Positions 1-9,122 are shown, counted from the first letter of the stretch. The stretch: 64,000 bases of DNA from Nostoc sp. TCL240-02 (GCF_013343235.1 NZ_CP040094.1:1178501-1242500); one strand, 5' to 3'. Numbers and translations are program-made. Notes: a model not told the origin generated them from the letters alone.

Positions 1-147
1 TGACTGCCAAACCATGTAAGTAGATTTAGAGGCGACCAATTCAATACTATAATCCGCTTCTAGCAAAAATTTGATCGCGCGAACAGCGTAAATCAGACCA
101 GATGCGCCCGATACGCCTAAAATTAAAGGTTTGGTGTTGTTTGACAC
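1..147 (-). CDS. ubiX: Flavin prenyltransferase UbiX, N-terminal part (cut by window edge)
   Basis: Reading the minus strand from a GTG at 145-147 gives 49 codons beginning SNNTKPLILGVSGASGLIYA, the glycine-rich nucleotide-binding start of the UbiX/Pad1 flavoprotein family. UbiX makes the prenylated FMN cofactor used by UbiD-type decarboxylases in quinone synthesis. The rest of the gene lies outside the window. GTG is the only plausible start seen just before the conserved motif. It lies directly downstream of the RNase II-family gene on the same strand (17 bp gap), so the two may be cotranscribed. Confidence 0.8.
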   Translation of the reverse strand, partial: MSNNTKPLILGVSGASGLIYAVRAIKFLLEADYSIELVASKSTYMVWQS

Positions 148-164
148 AGAAAATTTAGTAAATT

Positions 165-2519
165 TTACTCATCTTCAGAGTAAGGGTCTAGGTCATCAGG
201 CTCCATATCATTTGGTAAGTAGAGGTCAGAAAGGTCTTCATTGGAACCATTGCCAGTTGAACCTTTAGCTAGACCATCGCTGCCGACTGTTACCAAATCA
301 ATTTGCTGGCGGTAGTAATCGACACTCTTAACTTGGACGGCGACGCGATCGCCTAATCGATAAGAAGCGCGATTTTTGCGACCGAACAGTGCCTGTTGTC
401 TAGCGCGATATTCATACCAATCGTCTTTGAGAGAACTGACGTGTACCAATCCCTCTACCCGCAAAGGTACACCAGGATTACTGCTGGATTCTACCTCGGC
501 TGCTGGTACTTCAATTTCTACAAAGAAACCGTAGGATTGAACGCCGGTAATCACGCCTTGAAATACCTGGCCGATGCGTTGCTTCATCAGTTGGGCTTTT
601 TGCAGTCCGGCTAAATCAGCTTCAGCTTCTTGGACTTCTTTTTCTCGGTCGTTGATTTGGACAATTACCCTAGTCAAATCGCTTTGGAGTTCTTGTTGCA
701 ATTCTGGGGGTAAAACGTTCCAGTTAATTTCCGTGTGGCTGGAGGAGTGGCGCAGGTTAACGCGTTCTCTGACACGGGTATTGCGGCGATCGCGTCCGTT
801 TTCGAGTAGGCTGTAATACACTCTCTGCATCAGTAAATCTGGGTAACGTCGCAATGGGGCGCTAAAGTGGACATATTGCGGTAGTGCCAGACCAAAGTGA
901 GATCCTTTGGTGGTGCTGTATGCTGAGGGCTTAAGGGTATCTTGCAACAAGTAAGTAAGAACTTGCTCAGAGGGAGATTCGGCAAAAGCTGTCGTTAAAT
1001 GTTGATAATCTAGGGGTTGGATATCTACTTCTGGATCTAGTGTGAGATCAACGCCTAAATTGACTGCCAATTTCAGCATTTCCTGAACATCTTCGACATC
1101 GGGCGTGCCTTGGACTCGCCAGATAGCCGGAACACCAAGAGCATTTAAGTGAGTTGCTACCAGTTGATTAACTAACAGTACCAACTCCGTGAGTAGCGAT
1201 CGCACAGGTAAATCATTCACTACCACTGTGCCAAGAATCCCTTCATCATAATAGGCGTTTTGGCTGGGCGGCAGATTTAACTGGAGGCTACCACGATTCA
1301 ATCGTACCTGTTTCACGCCTGTTTGCAAGGCTTGGAGGTCTTGCACTATTTGGACGACCTGTGGAGATTGATTGTGAGCTTCACCTATGAGAATTGCTTG
1401 GGCAAGTTCAGTACTTAGTGCAGTTTCTACGTTAATTACACTAGGCTGAATTTCCCACTCCAACACTTCTCCAGATTGGGGATCAATGGTAATTAAAAAA
1501 GAGATGGTTAAGCGATCGCTCCCAGGTACTAAAGAACAGCGTTCTGCTACAATTGGAGGCAAAATTGGCAGCACTAATTCTCCCAGATACACTGATTTAC
1601 CCCGTTTGAGTGCTTCTCTATCTAGGGCTTCATCAGGTTGGACATAGTGAGAAACATCAGTGATATGAACGCCTAAAAGCCAATTTCCGGCTAGGTTTTT
1701 TTCTAAACTAAAAGCGTTTTCTATAACTTTGGTGTCACCATTTACCCCTTCAATGGTGAGAGTAAACAAATTACGCAAATCCAACCGATTTTTTAGGTCT
1801 GCTTTGAGTAGCTTTTTGGGTAACTTGGCGGCGGCTTCTAGGACATGATCGGGAAAAGTCCGGGAAAGGTCGTGTTTGCAAGTAACTAAATCTATATCAG
1901 CAGCAGCTTCGGCATCGCTACCGAGGATTTGTACCACTCGACCAAGGGGAGGATATTGTGCCAACGGGTAACGCAAAACTTCCACATGAACAAGATGGTC
2001 GATCGCTTCTTCCAACTTTACCTCGTTAGGTTGAATCTTGAGTTCAAACAGCAATCGATCATCTAAAGGCACAGCCCGGAAACCAGTTTCCACCTGCTTA
2101 ATTCGTGCCAATAACGTGTGGTTGGAACGTTCTAGAATCAGCTTCACTTCCCCTTCAGGAGAGCGACGGCGGCTGCCTTCTTTGAGAACTCTAACCAAAA
2201 CGCGATCGCCATTCCAAGCATTACTCAGATGACTTTCGCGGATGTAAATATCCTCGGCTCCTTCCACATCTTGAATAGCAAAGCAAAAGCCTTTACTAGA
2301 ACAACGGAGTTTTGCCTCGATTATTCCCTCTTCTGAAACACGACGGTACTTGCCCCGTTCTTTGACCAAAATACCGATTTTTTCAAGAACATCTAAAGCA
2401 ATGTGAAGTTTTTGTAAACTTTTCTCATCTTCACAGCCAAGTTTCTTTTCTAAAACCTTCCGAGCTACCAATTTATCATCGGTGAAATTGGCAAGGAGTG
2501 TAGCGATTGAAAATTCCAT
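165..2519 (-). CDS. RNase II/R (RNB) family protein, Zam-like, with altered active site
   Basis: 784 aa. The order is an N-terminal winged-helix/cold-shock-like region (about 1-200), an RNB domain (about 245-600, with the HFSAPLRRYPDLLMQR motif typical of the family) and a C-terminal S1 domain (about 655-755), ending in an acidic tail. Active RNase II/R enzymes have the block TIDGEDARDFDDA with four catalytic Asp. Here residues 255-269 read TIEGVNGDTKVIENA, so the acidic cluster is largely replaced (the last DD becomes EN). This suggests little or no exonuclease activity. Cyanobacteria carry a second RNB protein, Zam, linked to acetazolamide resistance, and this is my best guess; the canonical rnb is usually beside rpmG-rpsR, which are absent here. 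The start is ATG at 2519. Confidence 0.8.
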   Translation of the reverse strand: MEFSIATLLANFTDDKLVARKVLEKKLGCEDEKSLQKLHIALDVLEKIGILVKERGKYRRVSEEGIIEAKLRCSSKGFCFAIQDVEGAEDIYIRESHLSNAWNGDRVLVRVLKEGSRRRSPEGEVKLILERSNHTLLARIKQVETGFRAVPLDDRLLFELKIQPNEVKLEEAIDHLVHVEVLRYPLAQYPPLGRVVQILGSDAEAAADIDLVTCKHDLSRTFPDHVLEAAAKLPKKLLKADLKNRLDLRNLFTLTIEGVNGDTKVIENAFSLEKNLAGNWLLGVHITDVSHYVQPDEALDREALKRGKSVYLGELVLPILPPIVAERCSLVPGSDRLTISFLITIDPQSGEVLEWEIQPSVINVETALSTELAQAILIGEAHNQSPQVVQIVQDLQALQTGVKQVRLNRGSLQLNLPPSQNAYYDEGILGTVVVNDLPVRSLLTELVLLVNQLVATHLNALGVPAIWRVQGTPDVEDVQEMLKLAVNLGVDLTLDPEVDIQPLDYQHLTTAFAESPSEQVLTYLLQDTLKPSAYSTTKGSHFGLALPQYVHFSAPLRRYPDLLMQRVYYSLLENGRDRRNTRVRERVNLRHSSSHTEINWNVLPPELQQELQSDLTRVIVQINDREKEVQEAEADLAGLQKAQLMKQRIGQVFQGVITGVQSYGFFVEIEVPAAEVESSSNPGVPLRVEGLVHVSSLKDDWYEYRARQQALFGRKNRASYRLGDRVAVQVKSVDYYRQQIDLVTVGSDGLAKGSTGNGSNEDLSDLYLPNDMEPDDLDPYSEDE

Positions 2520-2615
2520 GCAGTGAACCGACCTTTGGTCAAAACATCATTTTTTGTTTAATCTGGTTCATTCCTGTATACCCTTACGGCTTACAGAAAC
2601 AAGCTGGAAACGAAT

Positions 2616-2730
2616 TGCCCAGAGGCAAGGCTTCCTAAGTTCTAAGGAAAGGAAACCCAACCCACCAAGAGTGGGAAACTACTCCGGCAGTTCCGAGCAA
2701 AGGAAGCCTACCCACGGACAACTCTGGGCA
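2616..2730 (+). ncRNA. Candidate structured RNA (family not recognised)
   Basis: Two 9-bp perfect stems are nested: 2616-2624 (tgcccagag) pairs with 2722-2730, and 2628-2636 (aggcttcct) pairs with 2701-2709. Inside is a small hairpin, cccac-caaga-gtggg, at 2661-2675. The result is a rod with internal loops and a large inner bubble, loosely like 6S RNA, though I do not recognise conserved 6S sequence. A weak terminator-like hairpin plus T5 follows at 2831-2860. The strand is a guess from that T-run; the fold also exists on the other strand as a leader of the Zam-like gene. Confidence 0.35.
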
Positions 2731-2830
2731 TCTACGAACTTCTCACTGCACGATGCTCTCAGAATTCGCCTGCGTTCAAGTCACTTCACCTAACCAAACT
2801 TAAGATTGCACGCCTGATTTTACAATTTAG

Positions 2831-2860
2831 CCCCGCTAGTGAATTACGCGACGGGTTTTT
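2831..2860 (+). terminator. Weak hairpin with T-run
   Basis: cccg (2832-2835) can pair with cggg (2852-2855), followed by five T. The stem is short and this could also be part of a dispersed palindromic repeat. It would end a transcript coming from the structured segment at 2616-2730. Confidence 0.3.
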
Positions 2861-2899
2861 GAGAAGTTGGGTTTAGAGAATCCATACTGCCCAAAAGCG

Positions 2900-3058
2900 C
2901 TATGCAGGGGAGCCACTGCGGTGAGGCAGCCCCCGTCTTCTCCCTTGGCGTTAGCCTCTCCCTTTGGGAGAAGGGGAGACGCGAAGCGCGATGGCGGTTC
3001 CCGTCATTAGCGAGGTACGAGCGTCTGGGGTTTCCCCAAGTGGAGCAAGTGGCGTGGA
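2900..3058. repeat. Nostoc-type palindromic repeat cluster
   Basis: The block begins gggagccactgcgg and ends gcaagtggcg; the same ends flank a shorter copy at 60844-60888. In between are smaller palindromes such as tctccc...gggaga and gacgcgaagcgcg. This is the dispersed repeat style common between genes in Nostoc genomes. No coding function is implied. Confidence 0.6.
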
Positions 3059-3383
3059 AACTACAGGTGTTTGATTGTCTAGAGTGAAGGTAATTTTACG
3101 CCATTAGAATCTGATTTTTAACTAGGAGGAACTGCCGGTTAACCCAATTTTCCCACATGTAGAATCGGTAACAATTAGGTGAGCAGCTTAATAAGCAGTG
3201 AGGGCGAACCTTATCTCCATTATTGTAGATTTAGAGCGCACTTCCAGAAAATAGTTCTAGATATCTAGTTGGGTAATCAGTATAGCATTGCAGGCAAGAC
3301 TACCCAGATAAGTTAGCACTAGCCAAAAATTTCGTCAAAAAACGGCTACTGCTACAATTGGGACACTAGGCAAAGCATTAAAA

Positions 3384-3460
3384 GGGACTGGGGATTGGGT
3401 CTTAGGGATGAGGATTAAAATAATTCTTTCCCCTGTCCCAGTCTCCAATCCCAAGTCCCC
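3384..3460. repeat. Inverted repeat of G-rich/C-rich spacer motif
   Basis: gggactggggattggg at the left is complementary, with few mismatches, to a C-rich copy ending caatcccaagtcccc at 3460. It lies just before the 3487 gene and would form a long hairpin in its leader. Confidence 0.5.
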
Positions 3461-3486
3461 AAAAGATTTAGATTGGTAGTAGTATT

Positions 3487-4371
3487 ATGTTGGCTCAATT
3501 CCAGAGCTTGTATCCCAAGGGCAGTCTGATTTCTGAATTAGTGCAAATTTTTCAAGGAAAATATATTGTCCGGGCAAGCGTGCAAGTTGAAGGCGTAACC
3601 CGTGCGACGGGTATGGCAGCAGCAGAAACAGTAGAAGCAGCAGAAGACCAAGCCAGAACTAGGGCGTTGATAGTTTTGGGTATTACAAATTCGCCACCAC
3701 AATCAGTGGAATTTAGCTCAAATTCAATTTCTCCAGCGCAGCTAAATCCCTCCTTGAATACCAAAGGTGGATTGAGTGAATCTACTTATTCTTCTACGAA
3801 AGCTGGGGATTTTGTAGATAGTCAATGGCCAGAGGTTAGTGATAAAGAAATATCTATACCGCCTTCCAAAGTCCGCAACATCAAACCAGAAGTAGTAACA
3901 ACCAGTAACGAACAGTACGAATACAGTAGTGCTGCCCCTTTACCAAGCGAAAACTATAGCCAGGATTTAAGTCAAAACTTTCCTGTGACTACCAACCGGG
4001 AGCTAGAATTTGATCCTCCAGTTGAAAACTTGGAAATAACGTTTAGTAACGAGCCAGAAAATCAAACCTTTCCAGCAATTTCTGCTAATAATGTCACGCC
4101 ATTTACACCCCGGAGTTACAGCCCTCAAGAGGATGTCCCTACCCCGTCAGTGACAGGAAAGAGAAAGAAGAAAGCTGAACCCGTGGATTTATCGGATGTG
4201 ATTGCAAAAACAGATGTCGAACTTCAGCGTTTAAACTGGACACCAGAACAGGGACGGGAGCATCTGATTAAAACCTACGGTAAACGTGGGCGTACTTTGC
4301 TAACTGAAGAAGAATTACACGGATTCCTCAAATACCTGCAATCGCAGCCTGACCCAATAGCGGGATTTTGA
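3487..4371 (+). CDS. Conserved hypothetical protein with C-terminal LNWTPEQGRE module
   Basis: 294 aa, in three parts. Residues 1-65 form a compact alpha/beta segment (GKYIVRASVQVEG followed by an Ala-rich helix with ARTRAL) that resembles a dsRBD- or Rad52/ERF-like arrangement; I cannot decide which. Residues 70-230 are Ser/Pro/Asn-rich and probably disordered. Residues 235-290 carry a compact module with LNWTPEQGREHL, YGKRGR and a final helix. The same C-terminal module occurs in the protein at 55940-56656. The first part suggests nucleic-acid binding, but that is inference. The start is ATG at 3487 without a strong ribosome binding site; a long GC-rich inverted repeat sits directly upstream. 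Confidence 0.7.
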   Translation: MLAQFQSLYPKGSLISELVQIFQGKYIVRASVQVEGVTRATGMAAAETVEAAEDQARTRALIVLGITNSPPQSVEFSSNSISPAQLNPSLNTKGGLSESTYSSTKAGDFVDSQWPEVSDKEISIPPSKVRNIKPEVVTTSNEQYEYSSAAPLPSENYSQDLSQNFPVTTNRELEFDPPVENLEITFSNEPENQTFPAISANNVTPFTPRSYSPQEDVPTPSVTGKRKKKAEPVDLSDVIAKTDVELQRLNWTPEQGREHLIKTYGKRGRTLLTEEELHGFLKYLQSQPDPIAGF

Positions 4372-4394
4372 TTTGTCATTAGTTATTAGTCATG

Positions 4395-4492
4395 GTTCGG
4401 CTAAGGCAAAAGACGCGATTTATCGCGTCTTTGGATGATTTATCGAATCTTTAGTGATCTAAAATTTTTATCAAAAAACCTTAACCGAACCG
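4395..4492. mobile_element. MITE-like element with terminal inverted repeats
   Basis: ggttcggctaagg at 4395-4407 is matched by ccttaaccgaacc at 4480-4492 (12 of 13 complementary). Between them lies a strong hairpin, aaagacgcgat-tt-atcgcgtcttt. The ends resemble inverted repeats of small cyanobacterial insertion sequences. The element has no coding capacity, so it would need a transposase supplied from elsewhere. The internal hairpin may serve as terminator for the gene ending at 4371. Confidence 0.5.
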
Positions 4493-4582
4493 TATTGGAT
4501 TGAGGATGAGGTAAACCAGGGATATAAATTGTATGTTATTTAATTCTCATTCCTAAGTAGTTGAGCAGACCATCCATTCCCA

Positions 4583-4620
4583 AAATAACCCCTCTTCATT
4601 ACTGAAGAGGGGTTATTTTT
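4583..4620. terminator. Strong bidirectional terminator between the 3487 gene and clpP
   Basis: A 16-bp perfect stem, aaataacccctcttca, with loop ttac and complement to 4618, followed by T-runs on both strands. It sits between convergent genes, 52 bp past the clpP stop. Confidence 0.85.
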
Positions 4621-4671
4621 GAAGTTTAAGGGAATTAAAAGTGGTAAATCATCATTTACCAATCGTGACTA

Positions 4672-5283
4672 TTAATTCACAGCAGCAACAGCTGGACGGC
4701 TACCAGCAGCGTGGCGGTCAATCACTTGGTCAATCAAACCGTAGTCCCTGGCTTCCTCTGGTGACATGAAGAAGTCACGTTCTGTATCTTCAGCAATGCG
4801 CTCAATTGGTTGACCTGTATGTTCGGCTAAATAGTCATTTAGCCGCTTCTTATGGTACAAAATTTCCCGCGCCTGAATTTCAATATCAGTCGCCTGTCCT
4901 TGAGCGCCACCGAGAGGCTGGTGAATCATAATCCGAGAATGGGGTAAACTCATCCGCTTACCCTTAGCACCTGCGCTGAGGAGGAAAGCGCCCATACTCG
5001 CCGCCAATCCGGTACAAATTGTACAGACATCAGGGCGAATATGTTTCATAGTGTCAAAAATGCCCATACCAGCCGTCACCGAACCACCGGGAGAATTGAT
5101 GTACATATATATGTCTTTCTCCGGGTCTTCAGCATCCAAATACAGCAGTTGGGCAACAATCAAGTTAGCAATGTTGTTGTCAACTTGTTGTCCCAAAAAG
5201 ATGATGCGCTCACGTAACAGCCGTGAGTAGATGTCAAAGGCGCGTTCACCTCGACCCGATTGTTCAATAACGATAGGAATCAT
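4672..5283 (-). CDS. clpP: ATP-dependent Clp protease proteolytic subunit
   Basis: 203 aa, normal family length. ClpP forms the double-heptamer serine protease chamber that degrades proteins unfolded by ClpC/ClpX. The catalytic triad is visible: Ser96 in GLAASMGAF, His121 in [10 protein letters not shown] and Asp170 in [11 protein letters not shown]. The INSPGGSV oxyanion-loop motif is at 62-69. The start is ATG at 5283. Cyanobacteria have several clpP genes; I cannot tell which paralogue this is. It is transcribed alone, with a strong terminator downstream and no clpX next to it. Confidence 0.93.
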   Translation of the reverse strand: MIPIVIEQSGRGERAFDIYSRLLRERIIFLGQQVDNNIANLIVAQLLYLDAEDPEKDIYMYINSPGGSVTAGMGIFDTMKHIRPDVCTICTGLAASMGAFLLSAGAKGKRMSLPHSRIMIHQPLGGAQGQATDIEIQAREILYHKKRLNDYLAEHTGQPIERIAEDTERDFFMSPEEARDYGLIDQVIDRHAAGSRPAVAAVN

Positions 5284-5897
5284 GGAAGCGTGTTTGTGGC
5301 TACTTTAAATACATTTTATCGGTGACAGCACGAAACTGGGGTTTATCTCTACTGTTCTCAAGCAGATAACTTAAATTTTGATTGAGGAAGGCAGGAGGCA
5401 AGAGGAAAACTGCCCTCTGTTTCCTGCCGCAACCGACCAGGGAAAGGTTTTAAGACAAGAACACTGAAGTTTAGTTCAGTGGTTTCAATTCATCCGGGGT
5501 CGAATCCTATAAATGAATTGGTTCTGTTGCCTGCTTCAAAATTTTCCCTTGCTCCCTGACCTTTGCCCCCTGATCCCTGCTCCCTTGCCTCTTTTTCAAC
5601 CTTTAAGGGCACTTTTTAGCCGCAAAAGGTGTCTAAGAGAATATCCCATGCAGGGAAGAACAAATCAAAAAACTCTAATTTTCGCCAATTTCATAATCTC
5701 AGCCTTTGCTAGATAACTTTGGCGATGTAGCCATTAAACCGATAACCGAAATCCAACTTGCTTAGGGACTTGTGTTAAATTTCTGTAACATTTTAAACAT
5801 TTTTTTAGGATTTCCCTCAGCAATTATCAAGTTATTTTTGTTAGATTCGGTAAATCGATAGTACGAGGTGTATTCAGAATAACCAGTCCTAATTGAA
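5284..5897. other. 614-bp spacer upstream of clpP
   Basis: Contains the presumed clpP promoter and low-complexity C/T-rich text (ctccctgacctttgccccctg) at about 5540-5600. No gene or firm regulatory site seen. Confidence 0.5.
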
Positions 5898-6080
5898 ATG
5901 CTATCCACTCACAAGAGACGTGCCATGCTGGAAAAACTTATACAAGCCGCCATCATCACCTTCTTGCTCCACCTGATAGCAGGACTTAGCCCAAATACTT
6001 TAATTCAGTCAAAGACAGCATCACCTGTGCCAGAAACGCCACCAAATATTGTCAGCTTGCTATTGCGATCTTTTCAGTAA
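5898..6080 (+). CDS. Small hypothetical protein with one hydrophobic segment
   Basis: 60 aa from ATG at 5898; a second ATG at 5925 (MLEKLIQ) has GAGACG just upstream and would give 51 aa. Residues 14-30 (IQAAIITFLLHLIAGLS) form a likely membrane or signal segment, followed by a Pro-rich polar tail. I do not recognise a family. It lies 160 bp before the DUF255 gene and may be an independent small membrane protein. Confidence 0.4.
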   Translation: MLSTHKRRAMLEKLIQAAIITFLLHLIAGLSPNTLIQSKTASPVPETPPNIVSLLLRSFQ

Positions 6081-6247
6081 AAATAGTTCACAAATTACAC
6101 AGGTGTCGGCGATATCAATGATGTGTACTACTCCTAACCAAGGGGTAGGTCGCTTGTAGGATTATCTTGCATATACATAGCTGTCTAGGTTAACACTCTT
6201 GGGAACAAGGTAGACTGAGCAAAGAAGGCAACTATTTGCATTTGATC

Positions 6248-8305
6248 ATGACTAATCGCCTTGCTGAAGCTAAGAGCCTCTATCTCCGCAAACACGCCGA
6301 AAACCCCATTGATTGGTGGCCTTGGTGTGACGAAGCGCTTGCAACTGCAAGGGCGCAAAATAAACCGATTTTTCTCTCCATTGGCTACTCTAGTTGCCAT
6401 TGGTGTACTGTCATGGAAGGCGAAGCTTTTTCTGATAGTGCGATCGCCCACTTCATGAATGCTAATTATCTTCCCATCAAAGTAGACAGGGAAGAAAGAC
6501 CTGACCTCGATAGCATCTATATGCAAGCTTTGCAGATGATGAGCGGTCAAGGAGGTTGGCCTTTAAATATTTTTCTTTCCCCAGAAGATTTAGTGCCGTT
6601 TTATGCTGGGACTTATTTTCCTGTAGACCCGCGCTATGGTCGTCCGGGATTTTTGCAGGTGTTGCAAGCCCTTCGCCGTTATTACGACACCGAAAAACAA
6701 GAGTTACAGCAACGCAAAGCCTTAATTATTGAGTCTCTGCTCACGTCTGCGGTGTTGCAAGACGGTACAACAACTGAGCTTGAAGACCGGGAATTACTCC
6801 GCCAAGGTTGGGAAACCAGCACAGGTGTAATTACTCCTAATCAATCTGGTAATAGCTTTCCGATGATTCCCTATACAGAATTAGCACTGCGGGGAACTCG
6901 ATTTAATTTTGAATCTCGCTATGATGGCAAGCAAGTTTCTACCCAGCGAGGACTAGATTTAGCGCTGGGAGGGATTTATGACCATGTAGCTGGTGGTTTT
7001 CATCGCTATACTGTTGACCCAACTTGGACAGTACCGCATTTTGAAAAGATGCTCTACGACAATGGACAGATTGTGGAGTATCTCGGAAATTTATGGAGTG
7101 CAGGAGTACAAGAACCAGCGTTTGAAAGAGCCGTTGCTGGTACTGTACAATGGCTAAAGCGGGAAATGACCGCACCGGAAGGTTACTTCTATGCTTCTCA
7201 AGATGCCGATAGCTTCACTCAACCCACGGCAGTAGAACCAGAAGAAGGAGCTTTTTATGTTTGGAGTTACAGCGAAGTCCAACAACTGTTAACGCCTGAA
7301 GAATTAACGGAATTACAACAACAATTTACTGTTACCCCTAACGGTAACTTTGAAGGACGTAATGTTTTACAAAGAAGGAATTCAGGCAAACTGAGTGCAA
7401 CGCTAGAAACAGCACTGAGCAAGCTGTTTACCGCTCGTTATGGCGTTGGTTCTAAGTCCCTAGAAACTTTTCCCCCGGCTCGTAACAACCAGGAAGCAAA
7501 AACCACTAATTGGCCGGGTCGCATTCCCTCCGTGACAGATACAAAGATGATTGTCGCTTGGAATAGCTTGATGATTTCTGGACTAGCTAAGGCTGCTGGT
7601 GCTTTCCAAGAACCATCATATTTGGAATTAGCAGCACGAGCGGCGAATTTTATTTTGGAAAATCAGTTTGTAGATGGGCGTTTTCAACGACTCAACTATC
7701 AAGGCGAACCGACTGTGTTAGCTCAGTCTGAAGATTACGCTTTGTTTATTAAAGCTCTGCTAGATTTACAAGCTTCCAACCCTGAGAATGAGCGATGGTT
7801 AGAAAAAGCGATCGCTATTCAAGACGAATTCAACGAATTTCTCTGGAGTGTTGAATTAGGTGGGTATAACAACACATCGAGCGATTATAGTCAAGATTTA
7901 ATTGTTAGAGAACGCAGTTATGCAGATAATGCGACACCGTCAGCCAATGGAATTGCGATCGCTAACCTTGTCCGTCTCGCTTTACTCACCGATAATCTAG
8001 ATTATTTGGATTTAGCCGAACTTGCTTTGAAAGCTTTTAAAAGTGTGATGCATCGCGCTCCCCAAGCTTGTCCCAGCTTATTTACAGCTTTGGATTGGTA
8101 TTGTAATTCTACCTTGATTCGCAGCACCACAGAGCAAATAAACTCGCTGATCCCCAAGTTTTTACCAGCATCTGTGTTTTCTCTAACATCTGATTTACCA
8201 GAGGGAAGCGTTGGGTTAGTTTGCCAAGGTTTGAAGTGCCTTGCACCAGCCGAAAGTGTAGAGCATTTATTGCAGCAAGTGGAGAAAAGTCAGGTGAGGG
8301 CGTGA
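6248..8305 (+). CDS. DUF255 thioredoxin-fold protein (YyaL/SSP411 family)
   Basis: About 685 aa from ATG 6248. The N-terminus has the signature of this family: NPIDWWPW, then [14 protein letters not shown] with a CHWC redox-like motif, and [10 protein letters not shown]. The middle and C-terminal parts resemble the (alpha/alpha)6 barrel of N-acylglucosamine epimerase-like proteins ([28 protein letters not shown]). The exact reaction is not known. An in-frame TTG at 6236 has an AAGAAGG 8 bp upstream and could be the start instead; I chose ATG because the conserved region begins MTNRL. Length is normal and the frame is intact. Confidence 0.88.
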   Translation: MTNRLAEAKSLYLRKHAENPIDWWPWCDEALATARAQNKPIFLSIGYSSCHWCTVMEGEAFSDSAIAHFMNANYLPIKVDREERPDLDSIYMQALQMMSGQGGWPLNIFLSPEDLVPFYAGTYFPVDPRYGRPGFLQVLQALRRYYDTEKQELQQRKALIIESLLTSAVLQDGTTTELEDRELLRQGWETSTGVITPNQSGNSFPMIPYTELALRGTRFNFESRYDGKQVSTQRGLDLALGGIYDHVAGGFHRYTVDPTWTVPHFEKMLYDNGQIVEYLGNLWSAGVQEPAFERAVAGTVQWLKREMTAPEGYFYASQDADSFTQPTAVEPEEGAFYVWSYSEVQQLLTPEELTELQQQFTVTPNGNFEGRNVLQRRNSGKLSATLETALSKLFTARYGVGSKSLETFPPARNNQEAKTTNWPGRIPSVTDTKMIVAWNSLMISGLAKAAGAFQEPSYLELAARAANFILENQFVDGRFQRLNYQGEPTVLAQSEDYALFIKALLDLQASNPENERWLEKAIAIQDEFNEFLWSVELGGYNNTSSDYSQDLIVRERSYADNATPSANGIAIANLVRLALLTDNLDYLDLAELALKAFKSVMHRAPQACPSLFTALDWYCNSTLIRSTTEQINSLIPKFLPASVFSLTSDLPEGSVGLVCQGLKCLAPAESVEHLLQQVEKSQVRA

Positions 8306-8356
8306 AATAGTCTTTTTCTCCAACTAGGATGTTACTGACCCAGTATAGTGATGAGC

Positions 8357-8779
8357 CTAAACAGACCAAGGATTAACGATTACAACTCCTGTTCCAGCAA
8401 AATCTTTTTCGTTACGGGTGACAAGTGATAAAGAGTTATGAATTGCAATCGCTGCAATTAGAGAATCCATCACAGGTAGAGGTCGCCCATTCTGTTCTAG
8501 TTGCCCGACTAGATTTCCCCACAACACCATTGTTGAGACATCTATACTTAAAATTCTTTGTTGAAAGCGATTGGGTAGGGTTTCATTCAGCCAAGTTGTT
8601 AGAGATTCTTTCCGCTTAGATGCAGTAATTTTGCTGATGCCTTTAGCGATTTCGCCAATTGTGATGACGCTGAGGTAAAGTTTTTCTGGCACTTGGGCAT
8701 CTAACCAATCTAAAACTTGTTGATTTGGTTGTTTGGCAATAAGTTCGGAAATCAAGCAGGTATCAAGGAGGTAATTCAT
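8357..8779 (-). CDS. PIN-domain toxin, VapC-like
   Basis: 140 aa. PIN ribonucleases cleave RNA using a cluster of acidic residues that bind Mg2+. These are visible as Asp6 (NYLLDTC), Glu43 (TIGEIAKG), Asp105 (PVMDSLIAA) and Asp126 (TRNEKDF). The start ATG overlaps the stop of the upstream antitoxin-like gene by 4 bp (ATGA), the usual toxin-antitoxin arrangement with antitoxin first. It ends 51 bp from the convergent DUF255 gene. Confidence 0.88.
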   Translation of the reverse strand: MNYLLDTCLISELIAKQPNQQVLDWLDAQVPEKLYLSVITIGEIAKGISKITASKRKESLTTWLNETLPNRFQQRILSIDVSTMVLWGNLVGQLEQNGRPLPVMDSLIAAIAIHNSLSLVTRNEKDFAGTGVVIVNPWSV

Positions 8780-9000
8780 GGAGTGAAGGCATCGCGGGGG
8801 AGACTTCGATCTCGACTGAGGTCTAGTTCTTCGGTGAGTTCAGCCAGAGGGGATTGACGGAAAAACTCTGAGAGTTTGCTTGGTTTATCTGGGTGGGTGT
8901 TGTTGTGTGTGGTCAAGCTTTGGGCAAGGAGTTGGATGATGTACAGTTTATCGTTGGGGGAAAGCTGAAGGAGTTGTTGTTCGAGTTCTTGGATAGCCAT
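8776..9000 (-). CDS. Antitoxin partner of the VapC-like toxin
   Basis: 74 aa. The N-terminal half (ELEQQLLQLSPNDKLYIIQLLAQSL) resembles short cyanobacterial antitoxins of the addiction-module type. The C-terminal half is polar and probably wraps the toxin (FRQSPLAELTEELDLSRDRS). It shares a 4-bp overlap with the toxin gene downstream. Family identity is from context more than from sequence. Such genes usually repress their own promoter. Confidence 0.75.
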   Translation of the reverse strand: MAIQELEQQLLQLSPNDKLYIIQLLAQSLTTHNNTHPDKPSKLSEFFRQSPLAELTEELDLSRDRSLPRDAFTP

Positions 9001-9122
9001 GATGGGGTTTAAGTAGAGGATAAATTTATTCTACGGACTTTGGCTATTAGCCAGCGATTTTAATTGTTGACGAGTGATGCACACAAGTGCAAGATATATT
9101 TCTACCCCTATTTGTTGAAAAA

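Larger units (their letters stand above)
2520..3486. other. 967-bp spacer with a structured segment and palindromic repeats
   Basis: No convincing protein gene. It holds a stable-looking fold at 2616-2730, a weak hairpin with a T-run at 2831-2860, a block of Nostoc-type palindromic repeats at 2900-3058, and a GC-rich inverted repeat at 3384-3460. Short open frames at 2554-2793 and 2902-3087 lie inside repeats or structured DNA and have no recognisable protein pattern. Confidence 0.6.

Noticed and set aside
2554..2793. Open frame of 79 codons
   Set aside because: Covers the structured segment and has no protein-like pattern or ribosome binding site.
2902..3087. Open frame of 61 codons
   Set aside because: Lies entirely inside the palindromic repeat cluster.
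5490..5515. tRNA-like T-arm text (ggggtcgaatcct)
   Set aside because: No matching acceptor, D or anticodon stems within 75 bp upstream.
5513..5716. Open frame of 67 codons
   Set aside because: Low-complexity C/T-rich spacer text, Leu/Pro-rich by composition.
6185..6550. Open frame antisense to the DUF255 gene start
   Set aside because: Shadow of a well-conserved gene on the other strand.
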